Origin: Ectothiorhodosinus mongolicus
Lineage (GTDB): Bacteria > Pseudomonadota > Gammaproteobacteria > Ectothiorhodospirales > Ectothiorhodospiraceae
NCBI RefSeq assembly: GCF_022406875.1
Contig: NZ_CP023018.1
Location: forward strand, 1,835,557 to 1,899,556
Direction: 5' to 3'
DNA length: 64,000 bases
A program made the translations under genes and the position numbers. A model generated the notes under the pieces. That model had not been told where the DNA came from and ran no database searches. It worked only from the letters and a program-made list of their open reading frames with translations. Shown piece after piece: positions 1-8,397 of this stretch; position 1 is the stretch's first letter, and each line of letters opens with the position of its first letter.

Positions 1-2517
1 TCGCTAGAGGGTCTTGTCGTTGGTGAAGAACTTGGGCTCGAAGGAAGCTTGGAGTTGGTGAATAAGCATGTGGGCGGTCCGGTAGGGATTCAAAGTCTGT
101 CAGGTCTGACCTTGTTAAATGGCACAAACAGCTTGGCGTCTAACTACCAACTTACACTTGCAGTGGGTAACAATATTTCTATTCTGCAAGCGCCTTTGAG
201 TGTTACAACTCGTGATGTAGTCCGTACCTATGATGGTAGTTTAAATGCGGCCGGTGAAGCCATTGTTGTGGTGGGCAGTGATACCCAGTTGTTTGGGGAT
301 GACGACTTGTCAGGTGGCAAGTTTGGTTTCGTTGACGCGAATGCTGGCGAGAACAAGACGGTGACGGTGTCGGGCGTGACTGTCAATGACGGTAATAGTG
401 GCAATAACTACACTATCAGTTATGTCGATAACACCACCAGCACGATTAATCCAGCCGCGATTACAATCAGTACTAGCGATGTAGAGAAAACCTATGATGG
501 TGGAACTGCTGCAGCGGGAAGTGCGGTGGTGACTTCTGGTCAATTGTTTACAAACGCGAGTAACAGCGCTGCGACAGATGCATTGGTGGGTGGTAACTTT
601 GCATTTACTAATGCAAACGTTAGTCGTGACGGCAGTGGTAACGTACAAAGTAACAAAGAGGTAACAGTTGATGGTGTGACCATCAATGATGGTAACAATG
701 GGAGCAACTACACGATTACCTTCGAAAGCAACACTACCAGCACGATTAATCCATTTGTGGTGAATGTCACCGGCACACGTGTATACGACGGTACGACAGT
801 AGTGAACGCCAGTGACTTAACCTTAGGCAATTTGGTCGGTGATGAAACGCTGGCATTGAGTGGCGATGGCTCTGTCTCTGACAAGCACGTTGCGAACGGT
901 AAGGTGATTACGTTGGGCAGTTTAGCGCTTGGTAATGCCGGTACAGGTGCGACAGCAGGCCTGGCGAGCAACTACACCTTTGCAGGTGGCACGCGGGTTA
1001 TCGATATTACGCGCGCGAATTTAGTTTTGACTACAACTGATGTGGTTAAAACGTATGATGGCACAACGAATGCAGCAGGTACTGCGGTTGCTACAAATGG
1101 TACAGTCATCTTCAATGGAGACAGCTTGTCGGGTGGCACGTTTGCTTTTGTGGATGCCAATGTTGGTCGTGATTCTAATGGTAATGTGCTAAACAATAGA
1201 GTGGTCACTGTAAATGATGTGACGGTGAATGACGGTAATGGTGGCAATAACTACACTATTAGTTATGTTGTCAACGCCACGAGTACCATCAACCCAGCGC
1301 CAATAAGTGTGACTGGCTTGGTTGCCTTAAATAAAGTCTATGACGGCACTGATGTGGCGCAAATCAGTTCATCAACAGCATCTTTAGGCAGTGGCGTTTT
1401 TGGTGATGATGATGTATCGATTTCCCAAGGTCTTGATGGTGCAACGGGTACCTTTGCATCTAAAAATGTTGGCAATAATATTGAAGTGACTGCAACCGGT
1501 GTTCAGCTAACTGGCGCGGACGCAGGCAACTATACGCTTGCACCTGTGGGTGGTTTATTTTCTAACATCACGCCCTTCGCGTTATCAGCACAAGCAGTTG
1601 CCGGAGCGAGCCGAATTTACGATGGCACAACGGATGCGAGTGGTTTAGTGAGCCTGTCGTTAGATACATTCGGCAATGATCAGGTTGCGGCAACTTTTGA
1701 CGCCAATTTCTTGACGCCAAATGTTGGGCAGGCGAGATTTGTGCAGGTGTCGAATATCCGGATTTCGGGACCTGACACAGGGAACTACATCGCACCCTTG
1801 AGTGCTTCGGCGTTTGCTGATATTGCGCCGCGGCCACTTTTCGTTGCCGCTGATGATCAAACGCGCCGATTTGGGGCAGCAGATCCCGTATTCACCTTCC
1901 AGCAGCAAGGTCTGCTAATCGGTGATCAGATTAACGTGAGTTTCTCGGTCCCGCGTGGTCGTGGAGTCGCCGTGGGCACATATGACATCATGCCGTTTGG
2001 CATCTTGAATCCCAACTATGATGTGACCTATGTCAGCGGTGCCCTGACAGTGACACCCGTGTCTAATCCCACGGATTACACGCAGGAGTCACCTATGGCA
2101 CTGATCCCAGAGCCCAGCGCCAATCAGCCTAGGGTTAATGAAAGGCCGCGTGCGCCGCTGTCTCAGGTGTTTGCGGGTGGTGAGTCGACAACAGAGCAAG
2201 TCGTATTAGGGGACCTCGAGCTGATTAACATTACAACGATGACCGCCTCAGATGGGTTTGCTGATGGCGAGTTTGTACAGACACAAGATGGCGTCACAGA
2301 CCGTGCCGTGGCGCAGATAGCGACCTCTGTGCGACAAACTGGCTCTACCCGGCTGTTGGTTATTGATGGGGGGGTCGCTTCGGCAGGCGAGTTGGATTCA
2401 CCAACGGATCCCGAGCCCAGCGCCCAGGGCTTGCCGGACATTACGGCTTTGGTTGTCACTGGTGCGCTCGAGGACGGCGAACCGGTCGATGGCGATGAGC
2501 CCGAGCCCGGTAACTGA
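1..2517 (+). CDS. YDG/MBG-repeat adhesin or filamentous haemagglutinin-like protein, 3' part
   Basis: The frame is open to the first base of the window, so the real start lies upstream and only about 838 C-terminal residues are seen. At least six repeats of roughly 80-100 residues carry a Y-D-G-(T/S/G) motif (VRTYDGS, EKTYDGG, TRVYDGT, VKTYDGT, NKVYDGT, SRIYDGT), followed by an MBG-like domain beginning RPLFVAADDQTRRFG. YDG and MBG domains are known from very large secreted adhesins of bacteria, often two-partner secretion exoproteins. The last 150 residues are acidic, Pro-rich and non-repetitive, and no LPXTG or autotransporter barrel is seen. Its base composition looks more AT-rich than most neighbours, as is common for such surface genes. 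An exported adhesin is a good inference; the partner transporter is not visible. Confidence 0.8.
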   Translation, partial: SLEGLVVGEELGLEGSLELVNKHVGGPVGIQSLSGLTLLNGTNSLASNYQLTLAVGNNISILQAPLSVTTRDVVRTYDGSLNAAGEAIVVVGSDTQLFGDDDLSGGKFGFVDANAGENKTVTVSGVTVNDGNSGNNYTISYVDNTTSTINPAAITISTSDVEKTYDGGTAAAGSAVVTSGQLFTNASNSAATDALVGGNFAFTNANVSRDGSGNVQSNKEVTVDGVTINDGNNGSNYTITFESNTTSTINPFVVNVTGTRVYDGTTVVNASDLTLGNLVGDETLALSGDGSVSDKHVANGKVITLGSLALGNAGTGATAGLASNYTFAGGTRVIDITRANLVLTTTDVVKTYDGTTNAAGTAVATNGTVIFNGDSLSGGTFAFVDANVGRDSNGNVLNNRVVTVNDVTVNDGNGGNNYTISYVVNATSTINPAPISVTGLVALNKVYDGTDVAQISSSTASLGSGVFGDDDVSISQGLDGATGTFASKNVGNNIEVTATGVQLTGADAGNYTLAPVGGLFSNITPFALSAQAVAGASRIYDGTTDASGLVSLSLDTFGNDQVAATFDANFLTPNVGQARFVQVSNIRISGPDTGNYIAPLSASAFADIAPRPLFVAADDQTRRFGAADPVFTFQQQGLLIGDQINVSFSVPRGRGVAVGTYDIMPFGILNPNYDVTYVSGALTVTPVSNPTDYTQESPMALIPEPSANQPRVNERPRAPLSQVFAGGESTTEQVVLGDLELINITTMTASDGFADGEFVQTQDGVTDRAVAQIATSVRQTGSTRLLVIDGGVASAGELDSPTDPEPSAQGLPDITALVVTGALEDGEPVDGDEPEPGN

Positions 2518-2533
2518 GTTCATACTCTTAAAT

Positions 2534-2555
2534 GGGGTCAGACCCCTGTGGATAA
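2534..2555. repeat. Dispersed palindromic repeat, single core plus DnaA-box-like arm
   Basis: The core GGGGTCAGACCCC is followed directly by TGTGGATAA, the reverse complement of TTATCCACA. It lies between the adhesin stop and the 3' end of tRNA-Cys. Confidence 0.85.
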
Positions 2556-2556
2556 G

Positions 2557-2630
2557 TGGAGGCTGAGCCCGGAATCGAACCGGGGTACACGGCTTTGCAG
2601 GCCGCTGCATAACCACTCTGCCACCCAGCC
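2557..2630 (-). tRNA. tRNA-Cys (GCA)
   Basis: Read on the minus strand the 74-nt gene has acceptor arms GGCTGGG / CTCAGCC, a T-arm with GGTTCGATTCC, anticodon loop CTGCAAA with anticodon GCA, and an encoded CCA end. It is the second tRNA of a minus-strand pair. Confidence 0.95.
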
Positions 2631-2680
2631 TTGGACAGCCAACTCGTTGAATCATAGAGCATCGGACCGATGCCTGAAAC

Positions 2681-2703
2681 AAAAAACCTCGGCAGAGCCG
2701 AGG
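2681..2703 (-). terminator. Intrinsic terminator between the two tRNAs
   Basis: Minus strand: a 7-bp stem CCTCGGC / GCCGAGG with a 3-nt loop followed by six T. It lies 3' of tRNA-Gly and 5' of tRNA-Cys. It either ends the tRNA-Gly transcript or gives partial read-through into tRNA-Cys. A second small hairpin (GCATCGG / CCGATGC, 2659-2673) lies just beyond it. Confidence 0.65.
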
Positions 2704-2715
2704 TCTACGTAATTT

Positions 2716-2791
<76 letters not shown>

Positions 2792-2807
2792 CGAAATCCG
2801 AACGTGC

Positions 2808-2835
2808 ATTTTACAGAGTCTTTGCCCCGGGTCAA
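2808..2835 (-). promoter_or_regulatory. Sigma-70 promoter for the tRNA pair
   Basis: Minus strand: -35 TTGACC (2830-2835), 16-bp spacer, -10 TAAAAT (2808-2813). The predicted start lies about 10 bp before the tRNA-Gly 5' end. Confidence 0.65.
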
Positions 2836-2854
2836 GACTTCCTCGGCCCCGTGT

Positions 2855-2883
2855 TTGCAAAAAACCGCCAGTTCTACTAAGTT
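2855..2883 (+). promoter_or_regulatory. Weak candidate promoter for the 2930 operon
   Basis: TTGCAA, 17-bp spacer, TAAGTT. It lies about 50 bp ahead of the first gene of the three-gene surface set. The match is modest; the spacing and position are the main support. Confidence 0.3.
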
Positions 2884-2929
2884 CAAGTTTGGGACTATCC
2901 CCAAGGATGATTAGCCAAGGAGAGGCGTC

Positions 2930-3493
2930 ATGAAAAATTACCGCGCATATTCACTTATCCTTCCGCTGGCATTAAGCCTCGCGGCCCCTCAAGCTATAGC
3001 CGCAACGGTTGATGAGACCCAAGGCCTGAGCATCACCGTCCAAGAAGTTGCTGAGCTAAGCCTCTACCAAGGCCCCAGTGGCACCCACTTCGACATCGGC
3101 GCCACCGCGCCACAAGCCGGCGATACCCCCAGTGCCATCGTCACCGGAGCCATGGATGCGCGCCTACACTACACCTCAGTAGTTCCCGCTGGAACAACGC
3201 GCAGCATTAGCGTCTCTCTCGACGGCGACCTGCAGCCCGGCATGCGACTGATGCTGAGCATACCCATGATCATTGGCGAGGGCCAAGTCGGTAACAGCCA
3301 ATTCTCAGCGCCTACCGAGCTCACCGCCAGCCCCAAAGTCGCCATAAACAGCATCGGTTCAGCCGTCACAGGAACAGGGGCCAATGCGGGTGCCCAGCTC
3401 GCCTACAGCCTCAGCTATGACGCCACTGAGCTAACCGCCACGGATAGCCCCATCGACGTCACCGTGCTCTACACCCTCTCAGCCGCCGAATAG
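2930..3493 (+). CDS. Small secreted beta-rich protein (possible pilin-like subunit)
   Basis: A 187-residue protein with a clear Sec signal peptide (MKNYRAYSLILPLALSL...AIAA, cleavage near residue 24). The mature part is rich in Thr, Ser, Ala and Gly, has no Cys, and ends in an alternating hydrophobic segment (DVTVLYTLSAAE) like a beta-strand. A good AGGAGAGG ribosome site precedes the ATG. It is first of three same-strand genes with short gaps (14 and 9 nt), followed by an Ig-fold chaperone-like protein and a large outer-surface protein. By position it could be the exported subunit of a chaperone-assisted surface structure. No named family is recognised. Confidence 0.7.
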   Translation: MKNYRAYSLILPLALSLAAPQAIAATVDETQGLSITVQEVAELSLYQGPSGTHFDIGATAPQAGDTPSAIVTGAMDARLHYTSVVPAGTTRSISVSLDGDLQPGMRLMLSIPMIIGEGQVGNSQFSAPTELTASPKVAINSIGSAVTGTGANAGAQLAYSLSYDATELTATDSPIDVTVLYTLSAAE

Positions 3494-3507
3494 GGCAGGG
3501 CATCACG

Positions 3508-4302
3508 ATGGTGCGCCGCATCTTACTGTGCGCGGTGATCTGGCTGGGGCTGGCATCCATGGGATCAGCCTCAGTCAGCGTCACCAATGGCCTAGAGCAG
3601 CGCTTCGCGCTTAGCCCCGCAGAGCGTGTTGAAGGACATATCCTGCTCAAAAATCATGCCGATCAGCCCATGCGAGTCATGGCCTATGTGCGTGACTATC
3701 GGGTCGATTTGGCGGGGCAGCATTTCCCCGAGGCCAATAGTCACGAGCGTTCCAATGCCACTTGGATAGAGTTCACCCCGCGCGAGCACGTGCTCCCAGC
3801 GCAGGCCCAAGGGCGCATCGACTTTGTCCTCCAGGCGCCGGAGAACCGCGAGGCCGGAACCTATTGGAGCGTCCTCATGGTCGAGGGCATCAGCGAGGGT
3901 GAACAAGATTCTGCGCGTGATCCTGGCGTCTATGTCGAAAATCGCTTTCGCACCGCGGTACGCCTACAAACCCACTTGCATGGGCCGTATGAACCAGGGC
4001 TGAAATTCCTGCAACGGAAACTGCTCAATGGGCCGCAAGGCCGCATCTTTCGGCTGGATATGGAAAACGCCGGAGATATTGAACTGCGGCTGCACCTTTG
4101 GGCGGAGCTCTTTACAGCCAATGGCCGCTCTCTAGGTCGATTTGAGCTGGGCCAAGTCGGCCTCTTACCGATGGCGCAGCGGAGCATCGACTGGGATCTC
4201 CCCGAGCTGGGTGCGGGCAGTTACGAGTTATTACTGGTCGCCGATCATCTTCAGGAGCACATCTTCGCTGCGCAATACCAGCTGCACCTGCGCCCGCCAT
4301 AA
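3508..4302 (+). CDS. Periplasmic Ig-fold protein, pilus-chaperone / DUF916-like
   Basis: A 264-residue protein with a signal peptide (MVRRILLCAVIWLGLASMGSA). The mature N-terminus has an Ig-like strand pattern with L-S-P-A-E-R-V-E-G and the phrase W-I-E-F-T-P, then G-T-Y-W-S-V-L-M-V-E. These phrases are typical of DUF916-type and fimbrial-chaperone-like proteins. A second beta domain follows (about 150-260). It probably binds or stabilises the 2930 product in the periplasm; that role is inferred from fold and operon position. It starts 14 nt after the upstream stop, with a weak ribosome site, suggesting coupling. Confidence 0.6.
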   Translation: MVRRILLCAVIWLGLASMGSASVSVTNGLEQRFALSPAERVEGHILLKNHADQPMRVMAYVRDYRVDLAGQHFPEANSHERSNATWIEFTPREHVLPAQAQGRIDFVLQAPENREAGTYWSVLMVEGISEGEQDSARDPGVYVENRFRTAVRLQTHLHGPYEPGLKFLQRKLLNGPQGRIFRLDMENAGDIELRLHLWAELFTANGRSLGRFELGQVGLLPMAQRSIDWDLPELGAGSYELLLVADHLQEHIFAAQYQLHLRPP

Positions 4303-4311
4303 GGAAGGCAC

Positions 4312-7134
4312 ATGCGCCAGGGAATCGGCTTTCAACATCAAAATGGTGCGCAGCTGTCTGAGCGCGACATTGCCCAGCGAAGGGACCACGACTTTGCTCG
4401 AGAGCGGCCTCAATCTGAGGGTCGCCGCTGTATCTCGCTCTGGCTCGCCCTCGTTGCGTTTTTGTGGCTAGTCATTCCAGCTGCAGCCATGGCTCATGCA
4501 CTTGTTCACTTAGTCGATGAGCTCGATCTAGTCTACAGTCCCGGCTCAGTCGTCAGCTTTGCCGTACGTCTGGAAAACCCTACCGACCATCCCCTTACTC
4601 TTCGCGAATCCCTGCATTTGCCGCCCAGCCTGCGCTCACTGATGCCCGAGCGCGAACTGAGTCTAGCGCCCAACGAAGTGCGCCAATTGCTCGTGGCACT
4701 GACCATATCCAACAGCGCGCCTGCTGGCCCAACAGATCTTCAATACGGCGTTATCGCTTTAACCCACCCCGAGCAACGCGCCTTTATTCAGCGCAGCATT
4801 CATATCGCCGCGCATCCGCAGCTCGCCTGGCGAGGTCTTGACGAGATCCCACCTCAGCTTTGGGCCGATCAAACCCATGAGATCAATTTGGCGCTAGAAA
4901 ACACCGGTAATGTGTCCTTAAGTGTCGAGCTAGACATTCCCGGTCAAGGCAGAACCACGCAGGCCCACCTCTCCCCCGAGACTCTAACGCTTGAACCCGG
5001 CCAAACCCAGCCGCTCACCCTCATTCTCCTACAGCCCATCGACTTAACCGCTCCCCGCCGCATCAGCCACCGCCTGCGCGCCCAAGCCCACAAATGTGGT
5101 CAGACCCCACAACGGGGTCGTACCCCATTCGAGAGTTACCAAACCGTGCACAGCCAGTGGCTCCCCACCCACCCCGGCACGCCAACCCACCACAACTACC
5201 CTCTACAACTCACTACAAGCTGGGGCGGCGACAATCAAGGAAGTGCCCGCCAATGGCAGCTCACCGGCAGCGGTGCCATAGATGAACACCAGCGGCACCA
5301 CTGGGATCTGCGCCTCCGCCTTCCTGATGACAGCGGTCGCGGGCTTTGGGATCAACGCGAAGAGATGGCCATCGCCTATCGTGGCCCCGAATATGCTGCA
5401 CGCCTCGGTGATCTGGCGCACACCGATCTGCCCATGCTGGGTCAGCGCTATGGGCGTGGGATAAGCGCGGAATGGCGACCTGAAGATACGCCATGGACAC
5501 TCGGCAGCTACCACCTTCCGCGAACCGATCAACACAGGGCAGAGCAGGGTGCCCACTTGGGCTGGGCGCCAAACTCAAGGCAAGCTTGGCAACTGCACCT
5601 TTGGCAGCCCGAAGAAACACCCGCGGCATGGGGACTCAAAACCCGCCATGAGTGGCGAGTAGACCATCATCTCTCCGCCGATCTCGCATATCAGCAAGGG
5701 TATTCCTGGTCAGTAGAATCCCGCGGTAGGCTCGCCCATGGCGGACTGTATCGACTGACCGAATCACACTGGCATCCCGCGCTTAGGCACTATGCCACTG
5801 GCACTAAGCATCCATCGGCCAATCCCTACCGCCCATCAGCCGGCTCTTACCATCGATCCGCACAATTAGACCAGCCATTGGGCCAGGCATGGCGCCTGCG
5901 TACCCGATATCGCAGCTTTAGCAGCCCAAGCCTAGAGGAGCAGCAGCTGCACATTGGCGCCCGATGGCAAACCCCCTTGGGCATCACCCTAGACTTAGAG
6001 CAGGAGCGCTACACACGGGGGTCAGACCCCAAACTTCGTACCGTGGGGTCTGACCCCCAATATGTCCAATATGCGCAGCGCTGGGGACTGGCGGGACAAA
6101 CAAACCACCTCAGTTACCGCATGCAATGGCGCCGTGCCGGGGAGCAAGATCAGTCCATCACTCTGGGCTGGCGACCCTCGCGAGATCTACAAATGGCGCT
6201 CTACTGGCACCAAGGCCCCGAAACAGTCAGTGATAGCCGCTTCATCAGAACAGGCAGCCAGCGCAGTGTCTCTTTCACCTATCGCCCGGCACCACAACAT
6301 CAGCTCCAACTCCAAGCCGCCGAAAGCAGCCATCAAGACCAATTCTATCGGTCAGGTAGCCTGCAATGGCGTTGGCAGTTCTCACCAAGACAATCCCTGA
6401 CTCTAAGCCTGCAACACGAAAGCCAAAACCACGAAAGCCAAAACCTCGGAAGCCAAAGCCACCATGACACTCGATGGTTCGCGCAACATCACTGGTCGTT
6501 CCAGCTGCCGATTCGGCGGAGACAAAGCGTCGGCAGCCTCCACGGCTGTGTGGACTTCCCCGATCAAGAGCAACAATCCAAAGATATCCGCACATCCGTG
6601 CTCATTTGGGCCAACCAATCGGCTGCCCGCCTCGATGCCAAGGGCTGTTACCGGTTTCGCGGACTACCCATCGGCCCAACCCAGCTCCGCCTGCAGGGCC
6701 TCCCCACCCAATGGGGTCTGACCCCCAGAAAAAGGGGTCTGTCCCCATTTAATAGTGACGATCTGCGCGTTGACATCACCGGCGGGACAAACCAACGTCT
6801 CGACATCACCCTGGTGCGGACAGCGCAGCTGAGCGGCCAACTAAAGCTCACAAACGCCACCGCGCCTCTGCCACGCATCTGGATCGAACTGCACAACGAC
6901 TCAGCCACGCACCGCACGCAAACCGACTCCGAGGGGCATTTCACCTTTGAACGTTTGCTTCCTGGGGAGTGGCAACTTCGTCTCTCAGAGGAAGCTTTGC
7001 CGCGCCGTTACTCATGGATCTCACCTCCCGCGAAAAGTCACATTCTGACGCCAGGCTACCATCAGAGGGTAGAGTTGTTGCTTAACTACACCAGCCCCCA
7101 GTGGCAGTTTATCGATAGTGGCGTATTGCGTTAA
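4312..7134 (+). CDS. Large beta-rich envelope protein with Cna-B/carboxypeptidase-regulatory-like C-terminal domains
   Basis: A 940-residue protein with a strong AAGGAAGG ribosome site. A charged 40-residue leader precedes a hydrophobic signal or anchor segment (about 43-62). Two Ig-like domains follow (about 65-255), then a long region (about 280-760) of alternating short strands rich in aromatic, Gln, His and Arg residues that looks like an outer-membrane barrel. Two small beta-sandwich domains end the protein (about 770-925: G-C-Y-R-F-R-G-L-P-I-G and D-S-E-G-H-F-T-F-E-R-L-L-P-G). The layout recalls fimbrial usher-like proteins without clear usher homology. Three inverted pairs of the dispersed repeat are read through in frame, at about residues 262-272, 569-582 and 801-812. 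A short S/H-E-S-Q-N amino-acid repeat lies near residue 705. Assembly platform is an inference. Confidence 0.55.
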   Translation: MRQGIGFQHQNGAQLSERDIAQRRDHDFARERPQSEGRRCISLWLALVAFLWLVIPAAAMAHALVHLVDELDLVYSPGSVVSFAVRLENPTDHPLTLRESLHLPPSLRSLMPERELSLAPNEVRQLLVALTISNSAPAGPTDLQYGVIALTHPEQRAFIQRSIHIAAHPQLAWRGLDEIPPQLWADQTHEINLALENTGNVSLSVELDIPGQGRTTQAHLSPETLTLEPGQTQPLTLILLQPIDLTAPRRISHRLRAQAHKCGQTPQRGRTPFESYQTVHSQWLPTHPGTPTHHNYPLQLTTSWGGDNQGSARQWQLTGSGAIDEHQRHHWDLRLRLPDDSGRGLWDQREEMAIAYRGPEYAARLGDLAHTDLPMLGQRYGRGISAEWRPEDTPWTLGSYHLPRTDQHRAEQGAHLGWAPNSRQAWQLHLWQPEETPAAWGLKTRHEWRVDHHLSADLAYQQGYSWSVESRGRLAHGGLYRLTESHWHPALRHYATGTKHPSANPYRPSAGSYHRSAQLDQPLGQAWRLRTRYRSFSSPSLEEQQLHIGARWQTPLGITLDLEQERYTRGSDPKLRTVGSDPQYVQYAQRWGLAGQTNHLSYRMQWRRAGEQDQSITLGWRPSRDLQMALYWHQGPETVSDSRFIRTGSQRSVSFTYRPAPQHQLQLQAAESSHQDQFYRSGSLQWRWQFSPRQSLTLSLQHESQNHESQNLGSQSHHDTRWFAQHHWSFQLPIRRRQSVGSLHGCVDFPDQEQQSKDIRTSVLIWANQSAARLDAKGCYRFRGLPIGPTQLRLQGLPTQWGLTPRKRGLSPFNSDDLRVDITGGTNQRLDITLVRTAQLSGQLKLTNATAPLPRIWIELHNDSATHRTQTDSEGHFTFERLLPGEWQLRLSEEALPRRYSWISPPAKSHILTPGYHQRVELLLNYTSPQWQFIDSGVLR
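5096..5126. repeat. Dispersed repeat pair inside the 4312 gene
   Basis: An imperfect core GTGGTCAGACCCC is followed by GGGGTCGTACCCC. Read in frame it gives C-G-Q-T-P-Q-R-G-R-T-P-F at the end of the second Ig-like domain. Confidence 0.8.
6018..6057. repeat. Dispersed inverted repeat pair inside the 4312 gene
   Basis: GGGGTCAGACCCC and GGGGTCTGACCCC in inverted orientation, 14 bp apart. Read as R-G-S-D-P-K-L-R-T-V-G-S-D-P-Q within the presumed barrel, where an external loop would tolerate it. Confidence 0.85.
6713..6746. repeat. Dispersed repeat pair inside the 4312 gene
   Basis: GGGGTCTGACCCC and GGGGTCTGTCCCC, 8 bp apart, read as W-G-L-T-P-R-K-R-G-L-S-P-F near the junction of the first C-terminal beta-sandwich domain and the next. 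Confidence 0.85.
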
Positions 7135-7221
7135 CTCGTTTACTTGTAATAAGCCGTCACTTAACCAAGTATGGGGACCCATCGCTCAACAGCATAGCGG
7201 TCAATAAACCGAGGGCGAGAT

Positions 7222-8397
7222 GTGATGAGTAACCTAGAAGTGCACGAAGCTCGAGAGAATCAGTGGCTGGCCAAACTCACTCCATTGGAATTTGCCCACA
7301 TTCTTCCCTTAATGGAACGTGTCACTTTGGTTCACGGCGACTGCTTGCATCGTCCGGGTGAGCCTTTGGAGATGGTGTATTTTCCGATCTCAGGGATTGT
7401 TTCGTTAAGTCAGATTGACGACGAAGGGGCGAGCATGGAAATGGTGATGTGCGGCGCCAATAGCATGATTGGTCATGCGATCGCGCTAGGCTCCGACGCC
7501 TCAGCCTATCAGGCTACTGTGCGCAACCCCGGCGTGGCTTATGGCCTGTCAGTTCGCAGTTTTCGTCGCGAACTGCGCAGCAATGAGGGCCTGTTCCGAG
7601 CCACTTTGGCCTATGTCAATCAGTTGTTGCAAGAAATCACCTCCAACGCCTTTTGTAGCCGTTTTCATTCGTTGCATGCGCGCTTAGGGCGTTGGCTGCT
7701 GCAAACACAGGCCCTGACAAATGACGCCTGGATAAAAAACACCCAGCAGGAAATCGCCGACTTTCTGGGGGTGCGCCGTGAGGCCGTCAATATCGCTATG
7801 GGCCAATTGGAAGACGACAGCCTTATCGTGAGTCGACGTGGCGCCTTTCGTATTGAAAACCTCGAAGCCCTTAAACACATAGCCTGCGAATGTCTCCAAG
7901 CCACTCACCCCAACAAATGGGGTACGACCCCATTTATCCACAGGGGTGCGACCCCATTTGGCACCCCAACTGGCAATGCCAAAACCGCCTACGAATTCGG
8001 CCCCGAGTCGGTGGATGAAGCCCTTATCTTGGCGCAAAAAAATGCCCGTCAATATAAAGATTTATTTGACTTTGCGCCGGTGGCCTATATCTGCGTGGAT
8101 AGAGATATGCATATTCTGCGCTGCAATCTCGCCGGCGCCATTTTGCTGCATCAGAAGCACAGTGATATGAACAATCAAGACTTGATCAAATATTTCGTGC
8201 CAGAGGAGCGCGAGAATATCGCTGCCTATATTCGCCAAATCCTCGACGGCCGTCGACATGCACCGCTTTTAGCTATGATCGTCGCCAATTCCCGTGAGCC
8301 GCGAAAACTAGTCACTATCAACGCCGAGACGGACGAACGGGGGAGACAATGCCGCATGGTCATCACCCCCGTACGCCGCCGCCAATTCCTCTACTAA
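7222..8397 (+). CDS. Crp/Fnr-family regulator with C-terminal PAS-like domain
   Basis: A 391-residue protein. Residues about 15-130 form a cNMP-binding-type beta-roll (Y-F-P-I-S-G-I-V-S-L-S). Residues about 145-215 form a Crp winged helix (T-Q-Q-E-I-A-D-F-L-G-V-R-R-E-A-V recognition region). Residues about 265-390 resemble a PAS domain (F-A-P-V-A-Y-I-C-V-D). No Fnr-type N-terminal Cys cluster is seen, so the ligand is unknown. Start is GTG 7222 or ATG 7225; both fit the GAGGG site. The linker between helix-turn-helix and PAS contains an in-frame dispersed repeat pair. The gene is convergent with, and overlaps by 4 bp, a related regulator. Confidence 0.8.
   Translation: MMSNLEVHEARENQWLAKLTPLEFAHILPLMERVTLVHGDCLHRPGEPLEMVYFPISGIVSLSQIDDEGASMEMVMCGANSMIGHAIALGSDASAYQATVRNPGVAYGLSVRSFRRELRSNEGLFRATLAYVNQLLQEITSNAFCSRFHSLHARLGRWLLQTQALTNDAWIKNTQQEIADFLGVRREAVNIAMGQLEDDSLIVSRRGAFRIENLEALKHIACECLQATHPNKWGTTPFIHRGATPFGTPTGNAKTAYEFGPESVDEALILAQKNARQYKDLFDFAPVAYICVDRDMHILRCNLAGAILLHQKHSDMNNQDLIKYFVPEERENIAAYIRQILDGRRHAPLLAMIVANSREPRKLVTINAETDERGRQCRMVITPVRRRQFLY
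7919..7955. repeat. Dispersed repeat pair with DnaA-box consensus, in a domain linker
   Basis: GGGGTACGACCCC and GGGGTGCGACCCC flank an exact TTATCCACA (7934-7942). It is translated in frame between the DNA-binding and PAS-like domains of the Crp-type regulator (W-G-T-T-P-F-I-H-R-G-A-T-P-F). Confidence 0.9.
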
